Origin: JACKII01 sp965222315
GTDB taxonomy: Bacteria; Pseudomonadota; Alphaproteobacteria; Bin95
Length of the DNA: 64,000 nucleotides
Assembly (NCBI GenBank): GCA_965222315.1
Contig: OZ244951.1
Coordinates: 930,001-994,000, forward strand
Direction: 5' to 3'
Below the pieces are notes generated by a model, which saw nothing but the letters and a program-made list of their open reading frames with translations, was not told the origin of the DNA and made no database searches. Position 1 is the stretch's first letter. The number at the start of each line of letters is the position of its first letter. Below are positions 1-8,061 of the stretch, piece by piece. The position numbers were made by a program, and so were the translations under genes.

Positions 1-9
1 TTCTTTCAC
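1..9 (-). CDS. Possible start of a divergent gene running off the left edge
   Basis: On the minus strand a GTG at 9-7 is preceded by a good ribosome binding site (GGAGGA, plus-strand complement around 17-22) with ordinary spacing. Only three codons are visible, so no product can be named. An upstream in-frame or out-of-frame ATG at 49-47 is an alternative. Low confidence because almost nothing of the gene is in the window. Confidence 0.25.
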
Positions 10-195
10 GCTGAACTCCTCCGGATAGCGGCAGGCTGGCATCGGCCATGGGGCGCAGGCAGCCAGGCAAAATGTTGACGGCTTGCCTCTGATATATCAG
101 GAGAATAGGCTGCGGGAAACCGGAGCCTGACGCGGCCCGGCCAATTTTTTGCCCGCTTATCCCCGTGGCTCCGGAAACGGTCGAGGAGGCTCGCC

Positions 196-369
196 ATGCC
201 CGTCAAGATCAAGCTCGTATTTTCCGCCGTGGTGTTGGTCGTTTCCTGGCTGAGCGCCTGGTTTCTGCATTCGCTCGGGCAGGATACGACGCCCTGGGTG
301 GCGGTATTCCTGGGCGTTTTCTCGGTCGGTTCGTTCTGGATATTCCCGGAAGTGACCAACAAGAAGTGA
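196..369 (+). CDS. Small two-helix membrane protein (57 aa)
   Basis: A 57-residue reading frame starts at ATG 196 behind a strong ribosome binding site (GAGGAGG, 183-189). The protein has a short basic N-terminus (MPVKIK), a hydrophobic helix at about residues 7-25, a short polar turn (HSLGQDTTP), a second hydrophobic helix at about 32-50, and a polar, basic tail (TNKK). This is the layout of a small inner-membrane hairpin protein. I do not recognise the family and assign no function. The ribosome site and the clean two-helix pattern argue that it is real. Confidence 0.6.
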   Translation: MPVKIKLVFSAVVLVVSWLSAWFLHSLGQDTTPWVAVFLGVFSVGSFWIFPEVTNKK

Positions 370-485
370 GGGACAGTTGAGGCAGCCAGAATGCCGAATT
401 GCCTTTGATCCGTGAAGACTGCTTCCCATTGTTTCCAATTGGGTGTGCAATGCTCCGAGAGGAAACCCGAGAAGGAGCCCAAGCC

Positions 486-1046
486 ATGGTTGATCTGGAT
501 AAATTCGTTGCGGATTGCAAAGAGGCGTTGAAGACCCGGAACCCGGCCGCCGTCGTCGAAGGGCTGGTGCGGGAGGCGATCGCAGACCCGGAAGGCCTGG
601 ACGCTGCATTCAACGAGCGGGTGAAAGGGCCGACGCTCCAGGATCGCATTATCTATGGCGACGACCAGCTTTCCGTCGTGCAGATCGCAACGCCGCCGGG
701 CCTGCGCTCGCCGGTGCACAATCACTGCATGTGGGCCGTGATCGGCGTCTATGACGGGGAGGAGCACAATCGCTTCTTCAGCGACGCCGCGGAGAATGGC
801 GAGGGCGCGCCGGAGGAGATCGGCGACCGGCTGCTGAAGCAGGGCGATATCTGCGTCCTGAGCGCGGACGACATCCATGCGATCCACAATCCGCTTCCCA
901 CCAAGTCCTACGCCATCCATGTCTATGGCGGCGATCTGGTCAATCGGGAGGGCCGCAGCGTCTGGAACCCGAAGACGAACCGGCGCGAGGACTACGAGAT
1001 CAACCGTCTGCAGGCCTACACCAAGGAGCTATCCGGGCTGGCTTGA
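486..1046 (+). CDS. Cupin-fold putative metal-dependent enzyme (cysteine dioxygenase-like)
   Basis: The 186-residue protein is a single cupin domain resembling the COG5553 group of predicted metal-dependent enzymes related to cysteine dioxygenase. The first metal motif is visible as H78-x-H80 within PVHNHCMWAV, with acidic residues and H94 following. The second half carries H131, H134 and H145 in a proline-rich strand. The substrate is unknown. ATG 486 was chosen because GAAGGAG lies just upstream; an in-frame start at 399 would add 29 residues without cupin character. It precedes ligA by about 70 bases on the same strand. Confidence 0.7.
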   Translation: MVDLDKFVADCKEALKTRNPAAVVEGLVREAIADPEGLDAAFNERVKGPTLQDRIIYGDDQLSVVQIATPPGLRSPVHNHCMWAVIGVYDGEEHNRFFSDAAENGEGAPEEIGDRLLKQGDICVLSADDIHAIHNPLPTKSYAIHVYGGDLVNREGRSVWNPKTNRREDYEINRLQAYTKELSGLA

Positions 1047-1073
1047 CGCTGGCTTGAGACTCCGGCGCTGTGC

Positions 1074-1124
1074 TACTCACGGGGCGTGACTTGTCCAACT
1101 GATCGAGCCCGCGCCCCGTGAGTA
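1074..1124 (+). promoter_or_regulatory. 13-bp perfect inverted repeat covering the ligA start codon
   Basis: TACTCACGGGGCG at 1074-1086 is the exact reverse complement of CGCCCCGTGAGTA at 1112-1124, with a 25-base spacer. The right arm contains the GTG start codon (1118-1120). No clear Shine-Dalgarno sequence precedes that GTG. In the transcript the arms could pair and bury the initiation codon, or the DNA could bind a dimeric protein. Function is inference only. Confidence 0.45.
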
Positions 1125-3202
1125 TCCGAGAAAAGCCCGTCGAAGACCTGTCGGAGCAGGAAGCCGCCACCGAATTGAAGCGGCTGGCGGGAGAAATCGC
1201 ACAGCACGACCGGCTCTACTACGCCCAGTCCGCCCCGGAAATCGACGATGCGGGCTATGACGCCCTGCGCCTGCGCAATACGGCGCTGGAGGAGCGCTTT
1301 CCGCATCTGAAACGCGCCGACAGCCCGAGCGACCGGGTCGGCGCAGCAGTTTCCGACGGCTTCGCCAAAGTACGGCACGCACGGCCGATGCTCTCTCTGT
1401 CGAATGCATTCGATGAGGAGGACGTGCGGGAGTTTCTGGCGCGGGTCCGCCGGTTCCTGGGGTTGGCGGAGGACGCGCCGGTCGCCACTGTGGCGGAGCC
1501 GAAGATTGACGGGCTGTCGATGTCCCTGCGCTATGAGAATGGGCGGCTGGTGCAAGCGGCGACCCGTGGCGATGGCGCGGAGGGCGAGGACATTACGACC
1601 AACGCCCGTACCCTGAACGACATTCCCGACCGGATCGACGGCGCGCCCGCCGTGCTGGAAGTGCGCGGCGAGGCCTATATGAGCCACAGCGCTTTCGCCA
1701 AGCTGAACGAGCGGCGGGCGGCGGCTGAACTGCCGCTCTACGTTAACCCGCGAAATGCGGCGTCGGGCTCCCTTCGGCAATTGGACTCGCGGATCACGGC
1801 GGAGCGGGATTTGGGTTTTTTCGCCTACTCCCTGGGCGAATTTTCCGCGCCGATAGCGGAGACTCATTCCGGGCTGTTGGCGCAATTGGATGAGTGGGGC
1901 CTGCCGGTCAATCCGCTCTCCAACGTTTGCCAGTCGGCAGAGGAATTGCTGGCGGCCTATGCGGGATTTTTGGAGCAGCGGGGCGGGCTCGACTACGACA
2001 TCGACGGCGTGGTTTACAAGGTAGACCGGCTGGACTGGCAGGATCGCCTCGGCCAGGTGAGCCGCGCGCCGCGCTGGGCAATTGCGCACAAATTCCCGGC
2101 GGAACAGGCGGAAACCAAGCTGGAGCGGATCGATATTCAGGTGGGGCGGACCGGCTCCCTGACGCCGGTGGCGCGGCTGGCGCCGGTGTTTGTCGGCGGC
2201 GTCACGGTGACCAACGCTACACTGCACAACGAGGACGAAATCGCCCGCAAGGATGTGCGACCTGGCGATACGGTGGTGATCCAGCGGGCGGGCGATGTGA
2301 TCCCGCAGGTGGTGCGGGTGGTGCTGGAGAAGCGGCCGGCGGACTCCAAGCCCTATGACTTTCCGGACAAATGCCCCGTCTGCGGCTCCGATGCCGTGCG
2401 GCCGGAGGGGGAAGTGGTCCGGCGGTGCACCGGCGGCCTAATCTGCGACGCGCAGGGGGTGGAGCGGCTGAAGCACTTTGTCAGCCGCAATGCCTTCGAC
2501 ATTGAGGGTATGGGCGCGAAGCGGATCGAGGAGCTTTGGGCCGATGAGATCATCCGCTCGCCCGCCGATATTTTTCGCCTGAAGGACCGCCGCGAGGACC
2601 TGTTGAAGCGGGAGCGCTGGGGCGAGCAGTCCGTTGCGAACCTGCTGGAAGCAATCGAGGAGCGGCGGGTTTGGCCGTTGGAGCGTTTCCTGTTCGCGCT
2701 TGGCATCCGGCAGATCGGGCAGGCGACGGCGAAGTTGCTGGCCCGGCACTATGGCTCGCTGGAGGCGCTGCGTGAGGCGATGGATGCGGCCCAGGACCCG
2801 GAGAGCGAGGCCTATGCCGACCTGATCGCCATCGACCAGATGGGCAAGGACGTGGCCGCCGATCTGCTGGCTTTCTTTGGCGAGCAGCACAACCGGGATG
2901 CGGTTGATGACCTTTGCCAATTTCTGACCTTGGAAGCGCCAGAGGCGGTGCAGGAGTCGGCGGTCAGCGGCAAAACCGTGGTCTTTACCGGCACGCTGGA
3001 GCGCATGACCCGCGCCGAGGCCAAGGCGAGGGCCGAGACCTTGGGCGCAAAGGTGGCGGGCTCTGTCTCCAAGAAGACGGACTATGTGGTAGTCGGCGCC
3101 GATGCGGGCTCCAAGGCCAAGAAGGCGGCGGACCTGGGGCTGGCGATCTTGAGCGAGGACGATTGGCTGGCCCTGATCGGCCGGGAAGAGGCGGGCGCGT
3201 GA
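1118..3202 (+). CDS. ligA: NAD-dependent DNA ligase LigA
   Basis: This 694-residue protein has the full bacterial LigA architecture. The N-terminal Ia/adenylation region carries the catalytic lysine in the KxDG motif (EPKIDGLSM, K129). An OB-fold follows, then a four-cysteine zinc finger beginning CPVCGSDAV near residue 419, helix-hairpin-helix repeats, and a C-terminal BRCT domain from about residue 615. It seals nicks in replication and repair using NAD+. Length is normal. The start is a GTG with no obvious ribosome site, inside an inverted repeat; no better upstream start is seen. Confidence 0.97.
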   Translation: MSIREKPVEDLSEQEAATELKRLAGEIAQHDRLYYAQSAPEIDDAGYDALRLRNTALEERFPHLKRADSPSDRVGAAVSDGFAKVRHARPMLSLSNAFDEEDVREFLARVRRFLGLAEDAPVATVAEPKIDGLSMSLRYENGRLVQAATRGDGAEGEDITTNARTLNDIPDRIDGAPAVLEVRGEAYMSHSAFAKLNERRAAAELPLYVNPRNAASGSLRQLDSRITAERDLGFFAYSLGEFSAPIAETHSGLLAQLDEWGLPVNPLSNVCQSAEELLAAYAGFLEQRGGLDYDIDGVVYKVDRLDWQDRLGQVSRAPRWAIAHKFPAEQAETKLERIDIQVGRTGSLTPVARLAPVFVGGVTVTNATLHNEDEIARKDVRPGDTVVIQRAGDVIPQVVRVVLEKRPADSKPYDFPDKCPVCGSDAVRPEGEVVRRCTGGLICDAQGVERLKHFVSRNAFDIEGMGAKRIEELWADEIIRSPADIFRLKDRREDLLKRERWGEQSVANLLEAIEERRVWPLERFLFALGIRQIGQATAKLLARHYGSLEALREAMDAAQDPESEAYADLIAIDQMGKDVAADLLAFFGEQHNRDAVDDLCQFLTLEAPEAVQESAVSGKTVVFTGTLERMTRAEAKARAETLGAKVAGSVSKKTDYVVVGADAGSKAKKAADLGLAILSEDDWLALIGREEAGA

Positions 3203-3236
3203 CGGTATTTGCGATAACCTCGTTGCCCGCCCACCG

Positions 3237-3330
3237 CCGTCATTGCGAGGCGACGAAGCAAACCAGGGGAAATCGCTTGAGGCCTCTGGATTGCTTCGCC
3301 CCGGATTGCATCCGGGACTCGCAATGACGG
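3237..3330. repeat. Dispersed intergenic palindromic repeat
   Basis: CCGTCATTGCGAG at 3237-3249 is the exact reverse complement of CTCGCAATGACGG at 3318-3330. Inside these arms are further paired pieces (GAAGCAA near 3254 and TTGCTTC near 3292). The form matches the CGTCATTGCGAG-type intergenic palindromes scattered in many proteobacterial genomes. It sits between ligA and the next gene and could fold into a long hairpin in RNA. Only one copy is visible in this window. Confidence 0.65.
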
Positions 3331-3372
3331 GAAGTGTGGAGCCCAGCAACTCAGGACCAAAGGTTTTTGCCG

Positions 3373-4326
3373 ATGAGTGAGCACGCCGTAGACCTTCCGA
3401 TGATCCAGGCCGCCGCCGCCCGCATTCAGGGGCGTGTGCGGCAGACGCCGATCCTGGACCCGCAGCCCATGCGCGGGCCGGTGCTGGATGCAGGCCGCTT
3501 GTTGCTGAAGCTGGAATGTTTGCAGGTCACCGGCAGCTTCAAGGCGCGGGGAGCGTCCAACAAGCTGCTGACCCTGGATGCGGCAGCGCGCGGGCGGGGG
3601 CTGGTCACGGCGTCCGGCGGCAATCATGGGCTGGCGGTTGCCTATGCCGCGGCAAGCGCCGGTGTGCCTGCCGCCATCTTCGTGCCCGAGAGCACGCCCG
3701 CCGCGAAGGTGGCGAAAATCCGCCAGTGGGGGGCGGAAGTCACGGTCGTCGGGAAGGTGTGGGACGAGGCGCAGGATGCGGCTTTGGCGGCGCAGAAGGC
3801 GCGCGGCCTGACCTATGTCCACCCGTTCGCTGACCCGGCCGTGATCGCCGGGCAGGGAACGTTGGCGCTGGAGATCCTGAGCCAGGTGCCGGACGCCGAC
3901 ACGCTGGTGATCGCCATCGGCGGCGGCGGGCTGATGGCGGGCATGGCGGCGGCGGCGAAGGCGGTGAAGCCGGGTATCAGGATTGTGGGCGTGGAGCCCA
4001 CCGGCGCTCCGACCCTGTACGAGAGCCTGAAGGCGGGCGAACTGGTGACGCTGGATGCGATCGAAACCGTGTCGGGCTCGCTCGCGCCGCGCCGCTCCAT
4101 GCCGATCAATTTGGACCTGATCGCGGCGCATGTGGACCGCATGGTACTGGTGAGCGATGATGAAATGCGGGAGGCCGCCCGCTGGCTCTGGTTCGAGTGC
4201 GGCGTGGCGGCGGAACTGGCGGGCGCGGCCTCGCTGGCAGCCCTGATGACCGGCCGCCACAAGGCCGAGGCGGGCGAGACCGTGGTCGCGGTAATCTGCG
4301 GGGCAGGAACGGATGGGGTTGGGTGA
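3373..4326 (+). CDS. PLP-dependent serine/threonine dehydratase family protein
   Basis: The 317-residue protein is a fold-type II pyridoxal-phosphate enzyme like threonine/serine dehydratases. The Schiff-base lysine is in GSFKARG (K57), the substrate-loop motif is SGGNHG (81-86) and the phosphate-binding glycine loop is GGGG near 180. There is no C-terminal ACT domain, so it is the short, unregulated catabolic type; serine or threonine racemase is an alternative. ATG 3373 was chosen because conserved sequence follows at once. An upstream in-frame start at 3334 overlaps the end of the palindromic-repeat region. Confidence 0.8.
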   Translation: MSEHAVDLPMIQAAAARIQGRVRQTPILDPQPMRGPVLDAGRLLLKLECLQVTGSFKARGASNKLLTLDAAARGRGLVTASGGNHGLAVAYAAASAGVPAAIFVPESTPAAKVAKIRQWGAEVTVVGKVWDEAQDAALAAQKARGLTYVHPFADPAVIAGQGTLALEILSQVPDADTLVIAIGGGGLMAGMAAAAKAVKPGIRIVGVEPTGAPTLYESLKAGELVTLDAIETVSGSLAPRRSMPINLDLIAAHVDRMVLVSDDEMREAARWLWFECGVAAELAGAASLAALMTGRHKAEAGETVVAVICGAGTDGVG

Positions 4327-4336
4327 GCCGGTCTTG

Positions 4337-4867
4337 CTACCGCATTGCCGTTTGGGCCAGGCGGGGCGATGGGCAGGTGGCTTCCTCATAGAGGATGAAC
4401 AGGCTGATGCCATGCCTAGCAGTCAGCCGCTCGATCAGCGCAAGCTTCGATACCATGTGCTTGTTGAGCGGGGCCTCATCGGGCTTCACAATCAGAGCGA
4501 CTGCGGGCTGTTTGCCTGACTCCATGGCGTAGTGAAGTGCTTGGCCGATGCCTTCGTGGAATTTCTTGAACCAATCGACCTCTATAGCAAAGTTTGCTGT
4601 TAGAACATCGACCCTGCCATGTGTTACGCCATGTTCGGGTGAGCCCCGGAAATGGGAGCTCAGGGCGTCGGACCAGTAAGTTTCGTGCCCGGTCTGATCG
4701 AGTGTCAGGCAAACCGGGGTGGCAGTAATGACTTGCGGTATGGTGGCGCCAGCGGGCGCGGCATTTGACACCCCATCGCCTTGGAGAAAGGAAGTCCCCA
4801 GGAAAAGGGCGCCTGCCGCTGCCGCAATGCCGAATACCCAAACAGGTTGTTTCACTGGCGCTTCCAT
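4337..4867 (-). CDS. Membrane-anchored protein with PD-(D/E)XK nuclease-like core
   Basis: The 176-residue protein starts with an uncleaved-looking hydrophobic helix (about 9-30), then a linker. A soluble segment follows with HGRVDVLT, AIEVDWFKKFHE and IGQALHYA at about 83-113. The acidic residues D87 and E96, followed by K101/K102 and Q109, resemble the D...ExK-type active site of PD-(D/E)XK folds; this assignment is by pattern only. If real it would face the periplasm. It converges on the dehydratase gene, the two stop codons being about 10 bases apart. Confidence 0.5.
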   Translation of the reverse strand: MEAPVKQPVWVFGIAAAAGALFLGTSFLQGDGVSNAAPAGATIPQVITATPVCLTLDQTGHETYWSDALSSHFRGSPEHGVTHGRVDVLTANFAIEVDWFKKFHEGIGQALHYAMESGKQPAVALIVKPDEAPLNKHMVSKLALIERLTARHGISLFILYEEATCPSPRLAQTAMR

Positions 4868-4940
4868 TCGAGGCAGCGTTAAGCTGCGATTAACCTTTCT
4901 TAATAAATAAGGTTAATAAGCCGAAAGCGAAGAAGTTTTT

Positions 4941-4969
4941 GCCCCGAGGACGCCTCGCATGCTCGGGGC
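4941..4969 (-). terminator. GC-rich hairpin downstream of minE
   Basis: GCCCCGAG (4941-4948) pairs with CTCGGGGC (4962-4969) across a 13-base loop, about 80 bases beyond the minE stop. There is no U-tract on the minus-strand side, so it would be a weak or Rho-assisted terminator at best. The rest of 4868-5049 shows no gene. Confidence 0.25.
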
Positions 4970-5049
4970 GTGCCGTCTTTAGAGAAGGTTAGACTGCGCC
5001 TGCCCTACGCGGATGACACTCGGAGATTGCGGCTGCGAGCTTTGTGCCG

Positions 5050-5346
5050 TTAAGCACTCAACCGCGCGGCCCTTGCATCTTCCTTGCTTTTCAGCGGCAG
5101 TTCGATTTCGATCTCCAGGGTGGAGACGTCCTCGCCGCGGTCGAGCTTGACGATGGCCTTCTCGCCGTCGACGTCCACATAGCGGGCGACGACGGCCATG
5201 ATTTCCTTTTCCAGGCGGGGCAGGAAGTCGTCGCCGTCGCGGCTAATGCGCTCGTGGGCGAGGACGATCTGGAGCCGGTCACGGGCCGCAGCGGCGGTGG
5301 CGGGCTTGTTGCGCTTGTTGGCGCGGAAGAGATCTAACAGGCTCAT
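5050..5346 (-). CDS. minE: Cell division topological specificity factor MinE
   Basis: The 98-residue protein begins with the short membrane/MinD-contact segment (MSLLDLFR) and continues through the typical RLQIVLAHER anti-MinCD helix into a C-terminal dimerisation domain with alternating acidic strands. MinE drives MinD off the membrane and produces the oscillation that keeps FtsZ at mid-cell. Its ATG overlaps the minD stop codon by four bases (ATGA), so translation is probably coupled. Length is at the upper end of normal. Confidence 0.95.
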   Translation of the reverse strand: MSLLDLFRANKRNKPATAAAARDRLQIVLAHERISRDGDDFLPRLEKEIMAVVARYVDVDGEKAIVKLDRGEDVSTLEIEIELPLKSKEDARAARLSA

Positions 5347-6158
5347 GCGGCACCTCGGAACAAGCGGCTGAACAGGCCCTTTTTCTCGGGGGACGTGAAG
5401 CGGTGGCTGATGTCCTCGCCTAAGAAGCGGCCAACGGCGTCGGCGTAGGCCTGGCCGGCGGCCGAGTCTTCTTCGAGGATCACCGGCACGCCCTGGTTGG
5501 AGGCCGAGAGTACGCTCTGGCTTTCAGGAATGATGCCGAGCAAGTCGATCGCCAGGATCTCCTGCACGTCGTCGACCTTCAGCATTTCGCCGCGTTCGAC
5601 GCGGGCGGCGTCGTAACGGGTGAGCATCAGGTGCTCTTTGACCGGCGGGCGGCCCTGCTCCGAGCGTTGGGAACGGCTGGCGAGGACGCCCAGGATGCGG
5701 TCCGAGTCGCGGACGCTGGAGACCTCCGGGTTCGTGACCACGATGGCCCGGTCGGCGAAGTAGAGCGCCAAGTGCGCGCCGCGTTCGATGCCGGCGGGGC
5801 TGTCGCAGACGATGTAGTCGAATTCCTCGCGCAGCTGGGCCAGGATCTTCTCGACCCCGTCCTTGGTCAGCGCCTCCTTGTCCCGGGTCTGGGAGGCCGG
5901 GAGGATGTAAAGGTTCTCGACCCGCTTGTCCCTGATCATGGCCTGGCGCAGCGTCGCCTCCCCCTGGATCACGTTGATGATGTCGAACACCACCCGGCGT
6001 TCGCAGCCCATGATCAGGTCGAGATTGCGCAGGCCGACATCGAAATCGATGACAACGGTCTTGTGCCCTCGCATGGCGAGGCCGGTGGCAAAGGCGGCGC
6101 TAGTAGTGGTCTTACCCACGCCGCCCTTGCCGGATGTGACGACGATGACTTCAGACAT
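5343..6158 (-). CDS. minD: Septum-site determining ATPase MinD
   Basis: This 271-residue ParA/MinD-family ATPase has the deviant Walker A motif SGKGGVGKTT (9-18, with signature lysine K11 and K16). The DFDVGLRNLD switch follows near 39 and DSPAG near 119. The C-terminus (KKGLFSRLFRG) is the amphipathic membrane-targeting helix. ATP-bound MinD recruits MinC to the membrane and is released by MinE. It lies in a minC-minD-minE operon, 40 bases after minC and overlapping minE. Confidence 0.97.
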   Translation of the reverse strand: MSEVIVVTSGKGGVGKTTTSAAFATGLAMRGHKTVVIDFDVGLRNLDLIMGCERRVVFDIINVIQGEATLRQAMIRDKRVENLYILPASQTRDKEALTKDGVEKILAQLREEFDYIVCDSPAGIERGAHLALYFADRAIVVTNPEVSSVRDSDRILGVLASRSQRSEQGRPPVKEHLMLTRYDAARVERGEMLKVDDVQEILAIDLLGIIPESQSVLSASNQGVPVILEEDSAAGQAYADAVGRFLGEDISHRFTSPEKKGLFSRLFRGAA

Positions 6159-6198
6159 CGCGGAAAAACTCCCTAAAGCAACGCTTCATGTGTGCACC

Positions 6199-7032
6199 CT
6201 AATCCAACAGGTCCAGCTTCATCTCTTCGCCCACAAGGCTGACCTGTACTTTTGCGCCAATCAATTTGGCATCGAGGTCCTCCCGGACACGGTAGAGGCC
6301 GGAGACGGCGACCAGTTCCGGGTTGAAATTTGAGACAAAGATACGGGCATTGTCATCCCCCTGAGCGCCAGCAATTGCGCGCCCTCTGAGGGTTCCGTAG
6401 ATGTGGACATTGCCGTCGGCGATGACCTCCCCTCCCGCATTGACGGTGGCGGTGCAGATGAGGTCGCGGCCCTGTGCATAAATCCGGTTGCCCGCCCGTA
6501 CCGGGCTGGTGACCAGCAAGGCGGGAAGGCCGCTGGGGGAAGGCGATTCGGTCTCAGGTTCCGGTGCGGAGGCTTTCGATTCAACGGCTGGCGCCGCTTC
6601 CGGTTCTGGTTCCGGTGCGGAAGGACGGGCAGGCCCCGGTTCCGGCGGGGCTTGGGCGGCAGCGGGGACGGCAGTAGGGTCGATTTCTTCGCCCGCGGTT
6701 TCATCCTGCTGGAAAAGCTGCTGGCCCTTGGTGAACTGGGCCAGGCCGGCGGCGGCGGCGGCCTGCCGGATGGAGGCCGGGCCGCCTGCGGCGCCGATGG
6801 GTATCAGCTTCAACTCGCGCAGGCCCGCGACCAGGCCTGGAAAATCGACGGACGCGCCCTTGGGCAACTCGTCCAGGCCCAGAATGACCGGCGAGCCGCG
6901 CAAAAAGGCAGGCGACTGCTCCAGAAGCTGCTTCATGGCAGGGATGATTACATCCGGCGAGCCGTCCTTCAATTGCAGCGACACCATCTTGAACTGGGCG
7001 CCACGGATGGTGAAGGGAGCAGTGGAGGCCAT
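6199..7032 (-). CDS. minC: Septum-site determining protein MinC
   Basis: This is the FtsZ polymerisation inhibitor of the Min system, 277 residues. The N-terminal domain occupies about 1-110. A long alanine/proline/glutamate-rich linker follows at about 118-175, longer than in enterobacteria. The C-terminal beta-helix domain binds MinD and includes the conserved GRAIAGAQGD and FNPELVAVSG segments. It is the first gene of the min operon. The extended linker is low-complexity and probably disordered. Confidence 0.93.
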   Translation of the reverse strand: MASTAPFTIRGAQFKMVSLQLKDGSPDVIIPAMKQLLEQSPAFLRGSPVILGLDELPKGASVDFPGLVAGLRELKLIPIGAAGGPASIRQAAAAAGLAQFTKGQQLFQQDETAGEEIDPTAVPAAAQAPPEPGPARPSAPEPEPEAAPAVESKASAPEPETESPSPSGLPALLVTSPVRAGNRIYAQGRDLICTATVNAGGEVIADGNVHIYGTLRGRAIAGAQGDDNARIFVSNFNPELVAVSGLYRVREDLDAKLIGAKVQVSLVGEEMKLDLLD

Positions 7033-7112
7033 CGCCTGGTTCCAATGAATTGCGGGAAAGCCTCAGCGAAACAGAGCGAGGCGCGATCCCAGTCATTTTA
7101 CGAAGCGCCACC

Positions 7113-7754
7113 CTATCCGTCGATGCGCTGAAACTCTGCATGAATTTCCAGGGTGACTTCGTTGCCGATGGCGGGCACCAGGGAACCCATGCCGAATTCG
7201 GTGCGTTTCAGCGCGCCACTGGCTTCAAACCCCAGGGTAAATGCGCCGGTCAGCAGGTTATAGGCCCCGCCGCGGAACGTGACGGCGAGCGTGACCGGCT
7301 TCGTAACGCCGCGGAGCGTCAGGTTGCCGGTTACCGTGCCCGTGTTGTCGCCGGAGACCGTGATGGCGGTGCTCTCGAATCGGGCGGTTGGGAATCGTTC
7401 GGTATCGAACCAGTCGCGGCCGCGGAGGACATCGTCAAGCTCCGCGCTGGGCGTATCAGCGCTGTCGGTATCGATGGTGACGTCGAGCTGGGATTCCGCC
7501 GGCGCCTCCGGGTCGAAGCGCAATGCGCCCTCTGCCGTGTTGAAGCGCCCGACATAGGTGGAGAAGCCCAGGTGACTGACCTTGAACAGGATGGTCGAGT
7601 GCTCGGGGTCGAGCTTATACGCGCCTGCTTCGAGCTCCGCTGCGTCGGTGGTCTGGTTGTTGGCCGGCAGGAGGCTGCCGCAGGCGGTTAGGGTTAAGGC
7701 CAGGGCGGCAGCGAAGAGAGTGCTGCGGGCGGGAATGGCGCGGGATAGGCGCAT
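7113..7754 (-). CDS. YceI-family lipoprotein
   Basis: The 213-residue protein starts with a lipoprotein signal (basic start, hydrophobic run, lipobox LTAC with C25). The rest is a complete YceI lipocalin-like beta-barrel: the opening strand YKLDPEHSTILFKVSHLGFS, a central DWFDTERFPTARFES and a closing EFGMGS segment. YceI proteins bind polyisoprenoid or other amphiphilic molecules in the envelope; the ligand here is unknown. An in-frame start 16 codons upstream (7802) exists, but the signal sequence favours 7754. Confidence 0.85.
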   Translation of the reverse strand: MRLSRAIPARSTLFAAALALTLTACGSLLPANNQTTDAAELEAGAYKLDPEHSTILFKVSHLGFSTYVGRFNTAEGALRFDPEAPAESQLDVTIDTDSADTPSAELDDVLRGRDWFDTERFPTARFESTAITVSGDNTGTVTGNLTLRGVTKPVTLAVTFRGGAYNLLTGAFTLGFEASGALKRTEFGMGSLVPAIGNEVTLEIHAEFQRIDG

Positions 7755-8061
7755 GGTTTGCTCCGGCGGGGTGATGGGTGCTCGTTGGTTAGTACCCTCC
7801 ATTCTGCCATTTGGTTTGGTTTGCTAGGGCGGAAACGAATTTTATGGGGCGGCGGCGCCCTGACGGCAGTTGTGGCGCCGCTCTGGAGGCGGCTGCTTTT
7901 TGCGCCGGGCGCTGGTGGGGTGCCTTCTCTGGAATGGGCCCTGAATGCCGCGTTGCGGCTTCAGGGAGATGTTGGAGTAAGGAGCGGCTGGGCGAAGTCT
8001 TCCAGCAATTGCCGGGTGGCTTGATCGGTGGCTTGATCGTCGGGCATGGCGCGGGTCTTCT
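7755..8061. other. Intergenic stretch without a recognisable gene
   Basis: This 307-base stretch lies between the start of the YceI gene and the end of the hydrolase gene, both on the minus strand. It probably contains the YceI promoter at its left side. I see no conserved reading frame or RNA in it. Confidence 0.5.

Noticed and set aside
89..100. 12-bp palindrome CTGATATATCAG upstream of the small membrane protein
   Set aside because: Short, AT-rich and without a matching second site; chance cannot be excluded, so it was not listed as an operator.
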